Source of the DNA: Sphingopyxis sp.
GTDB lineage: Bacteria; Pseudomonadota; Alphaproteobacteria; Sphingomonadales; Sphingomonadaceae
Direction: 5' to 3'
NCBI GenBank assembly: GCA_017745175.1
Contig: JAGHZY010000001.1
Coordinates: 172,827-217,221 of the forward strand
Length of the DNA stretch: 44,395 bases
Under the pieces are notes generated by a model. That model worked only from the letters and a program-made list of their open reading frames with translations. It had not been told where the DNA came from and searched no databases. The translations under genes were made by a program, and so were the position numbers. Shown here in pieces: positions 42,746-44,395 of the stretch (its first letter is position 1; the number at the start of each line of letters is the position of its first letter).

Positions 42746-43728
42746 TCGGCCACAAAGACGCCGAAAAAGCCTTTCTGGAGGCATGGCAGGGCGGCCGTCT
42801 TCATCATGCCTGGCTGCTCGCCGGACCGCAGGGGATGGGGAAGGGGGCTTTTGCCGAACGCGTTGCACGCTTCCTCGTAACCCGCGGCGCCGACGGCGGG
42901 GCGGTCTCGCTCGACGATCCGGGCGACGAGGTCGCGGGGCGTCTGGTCGATGCCGGCAACCACCCCGAGATACTCCGCCTCGCCCGCCAGCCGAAGGACA
43001 AGACCAGGGAACTCGCGCGCAACATCACGATCGAACAGGTGCGGCAGATGATCCGCAGGCTGCACCTCTCGCTCTCGCTGGGCGAATGGCGCGTCATCAT
43101 CGTCGATGCCGTCGACGATCTCGAAACCGACGGCGCCAATGCACTGCTCAAGACGCTCGAAGAGCCCCCTGCAAAGACATTGTTCCTGCTCGTCAGCCAC
43201 TCGCCGGGGCGCTTGTTGCCGACGATCCGGTCGCGGTGCAGAATGCTTCGTTTTCAACCCGTTGGACATGACGTCATGACGTCGTGGCTGCACGGACTGC
43301 GACCGATGCTCGACTTGGCCGAAGCGCGCGCGATCGTTGCCGCGTCGGGCGGAGTCCCGGGCAAGGCGCTCGCGCTGATCGACAGCGACGTGGCCGCGAT
43401 GGAAAGGAAGCTGCTCGCCATAGCGACGAGCGGCGATCCCGAGAACCGCCTGCGCGAGGCGCTCGCCCGCGAGGTCGGCGGGACGAGCAATCGCGCACGG
43501 CTCGAGCTGGTGATCGATATCGTGCCGGCGCTGCTCGCCCGGGTCGCGCGCGATCGTCCGGTCGCCGAAATCGCCCCGATCCTCGCTCAGTGGGACCGCG
43601 TCCAGCGCACCGTTCGCGACGCGATCCGCGGCTCGTACGACGGGGCGATGGTCGGCTTCGAAATCGGCAACTGCCTCGCCGAGCTCGCACCGCGCCAGGG
43701 ACAATCGGCGCCGCAGCCGGCACGCTGA
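42742..43728 (+). CDS. holB: DNA polymerase III subunit delta'
   Basis: 328 aa. The AAA+ clamp-loader fold is visible: HAWLLAGPQGMGKGAFAERVARFL is the P-loop region, EWRVIIVDAVDDLETDGANALLKTLEEPP the Walker B and sensor segment, and TIRSRCRMLRF the SRC motif. Delta' is the stator of the clamp loader that places the beta clamp on DNA. Here the P-loop looks nearly intact (GPQGMGKG). The gene is coupled to tmk and followed 38 bases later by metG. Confidence 0.95.
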   Translation: MIGHKDAEKAFLEAWQGGRLHHAWLLAGPQGMGKGAFAERVARFLVTRGADGGAVSLDDPGDEVAGRLVDAGNHPEILRLARQPKDKTRELARNITIEQVRQMIRRLHLSLSLGEWRVIIVDAVDDLETDGANALLKTLEEPPAKTLFLLVSHSPGRLLPTIRSRCRMLRFQPVGHDVMTSWLHGLRPMLDLAEARAIVAASGGVPGKALALIDSDVAAMERKLLAIATSGDPENRLREALAREVGGTSNRARLELVIDIVPALLARVARDRPVAEIAPILAQWDRVQRTVRDAIRGSYDGAMVGFEIGNCLAELAPRQGQSAPQPAR

Positions 43729-43766
43729 CGCTTTCCCTCGCGCGCGCCAGCCGCTAAGGCGCGCGC

Positions 43767-44395
43767 ATGTCCGAAAACAACACGCCCTTCTACATCACCA
43801 CCGCGATCAGCTATCCCAATGGTCGCCCGCATATCGGCCACGCCTATGAAGCGATCGCGACCGACGTCATGGCGCGGTTCCAGCGCGCGCGCGGCCGCGA
43901 CGTCCGCCTGACAACCGGCACCGACGAGCATGGGCTGAAAATGTATCAGACCGCGCGCGACCAGGGCCGCCCGACCATCGAGCTCGCCGACGAAATGTCG
44001 GGATATTTCCGTGAGATGTACGCCAAGCTGAATATCAGTTTCGATCATTTCATGCGCACGTCCGACCCCGCGCACCATGAAGCGTCGCAGGCGCTGTGGC
44101 GCGCGATGGAGGCGAATGGCGATTTGTATCTCGACCGCTATGAGGGCTGGTATTCGGTCCGCGACGAGGCCTTTTACGACGAAAACGAACTGACGCAGGG
44201 GGAAGGGGAGACCAGGCTCTCGCCGCAGGGCACGCCGGTCGAATGGACCGTCGAGGAAAGCTGGTTCTTCCGCCTGTCGGCCTATCAGCAGAAGCTGCTC
44301 GATCTCTACGCGGCGCATCCAGACTTCATACAACCTGACAGCCGTCGCAACGAAGTGCTTCGTTTCGTTGAATCCGGCCTCAAGGACCTCAGCGT
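43767..44395 (+). CDS. metG: methionyl-tRNA synthetase, N-terminal part (runs off the right edge)
   Basis: 209 complete codons from ATG 43767; the gene continues beyond the window. The HIGH signature appears in [19 protein letters not shown], with [10 protein letters not shown] and [12 protein letters not shown] following, as in class I methionyl-tRNA synthetases. It lacks the four-cysteine zinc knuckle of the larger enzymes in this part, which fits the shorter MetG form. It charges tRNA-Met in the cytoplasm. The tmk-holB-metG order is common in alphaproteobacteria. The KMSKS motif would lie outside the window. Confidence 0.96.
   Translation, partial: MSENNTPFYITTAISYPNGRPHIGHAYEAIATDVMARFQRARGRDVRLTTGTDEHGLKMYQTARDQGRPTIELADEMSGYFREMYAKLNISFDHFMRTSDPAHHEASQALWRAMEANGDLYLDRYEGWYSVRDEAFYDENELTQGEGETRLSPQGTPVEWTVEESWFFRLSAYQQKLLDLYAAHPDFIQPDSRRNEVLRFVESGLKDLS

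Overview
The window looks like chromosomal DNA of a sphingomonad (alphaproteobacterium, Sphingopyxis/Sphingomonas type). The evidence is high GC with strongly GC-biased third codon positions, large TonB-dependent receptors, dense operons joined by 4-base ATGA/GTGA overlaps, and a right-hand housekeeping block (MltB-type transglycosylase, RlpA, PBP5-type carboxypeptidase, tmk, holB, metG). The genus is an inference; there is no rRNA. I see no insertion sequence, integrase, phage gene or CRISPR array.

Layout. (1) 1-2621: start of an acyl-CoA dehydrogenase gene, divergent from a nitronate monooxygenase gene, with a perfect dyad between them; then a TTG-start fusion of a degenerate alpha/beta-hydrolase domain with a flavin reductase. 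(2) 2874-15525: two convergent rhamnoside operons. The plus-strand arm encodes an MFS sugar porter, an HSL-type esterase and a GH78 alpha-L-rhamnosidase. The minus-strand arm encodes a TonB-dependent receptor, a second HSL-type esterase, a second GH78 enzyme, a GPH-type symporter and a TetR regulator. The arms meet tail to tail inside one CTAG. Neither rhamnosidase has a signal peptide, so (acylated?) rhamnosides are probably imported whole and dismantled in the cytoplasm. (3) 15638-18774: a secreted DUF3089 hydrolase and three small membrane or secreted proteins of unknown function. A TetR-like box ahead of DUF3089 resembles the one ahead of the rhamnoside receptor.

(4) 18898-30149: an AraC-controlled catabolic locus. 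A five-gene translationally coupled minus-strand operon (M20 amidohydrolase, GMC alcohol oxidoreductase, aldehyde dehydrogenase, MFS permease, DUF2817 carboxypeptidase-like protein) lies behind an AraC regulator gene that is divergent from a second TonB-dependent receptor and DUF3089 hydrolase. The parts list resembles the polyethylene-glycol (peg) operon of sphingomonads, but with amide/peptide hydrolases in place of the acyl-CoA ligase. The 9-mer CCATAAGCA occurs once upstream of the operon and twice in the receptor/regulator gap, and is a good candidate for the AraC site. (5) 30245-37981: OmpR-type response regulator, histidine kinase, MipA/OmpV outer-membrane protein, RND adaptor, RND pump and a secreted EF-hand protein, mostly overlapping; this reads as one envelope-stress or efflux unit without a TolC-type channel.

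(6) 38044-38879: a 29-codon minus-strand ORF behind a 19-bp MarR-like palindrome, an NTF2-like protein and tRNA-Ser(UGA) with encoded CCA. (7) 39023-44395: the housekeeping block. The tRNA marks the boundary between roughly 38 kb of accessory catabolic/transport DNA and core genes. No stretch over 300 bases lacks a gene; the longest gaps are described as regulatory sites.
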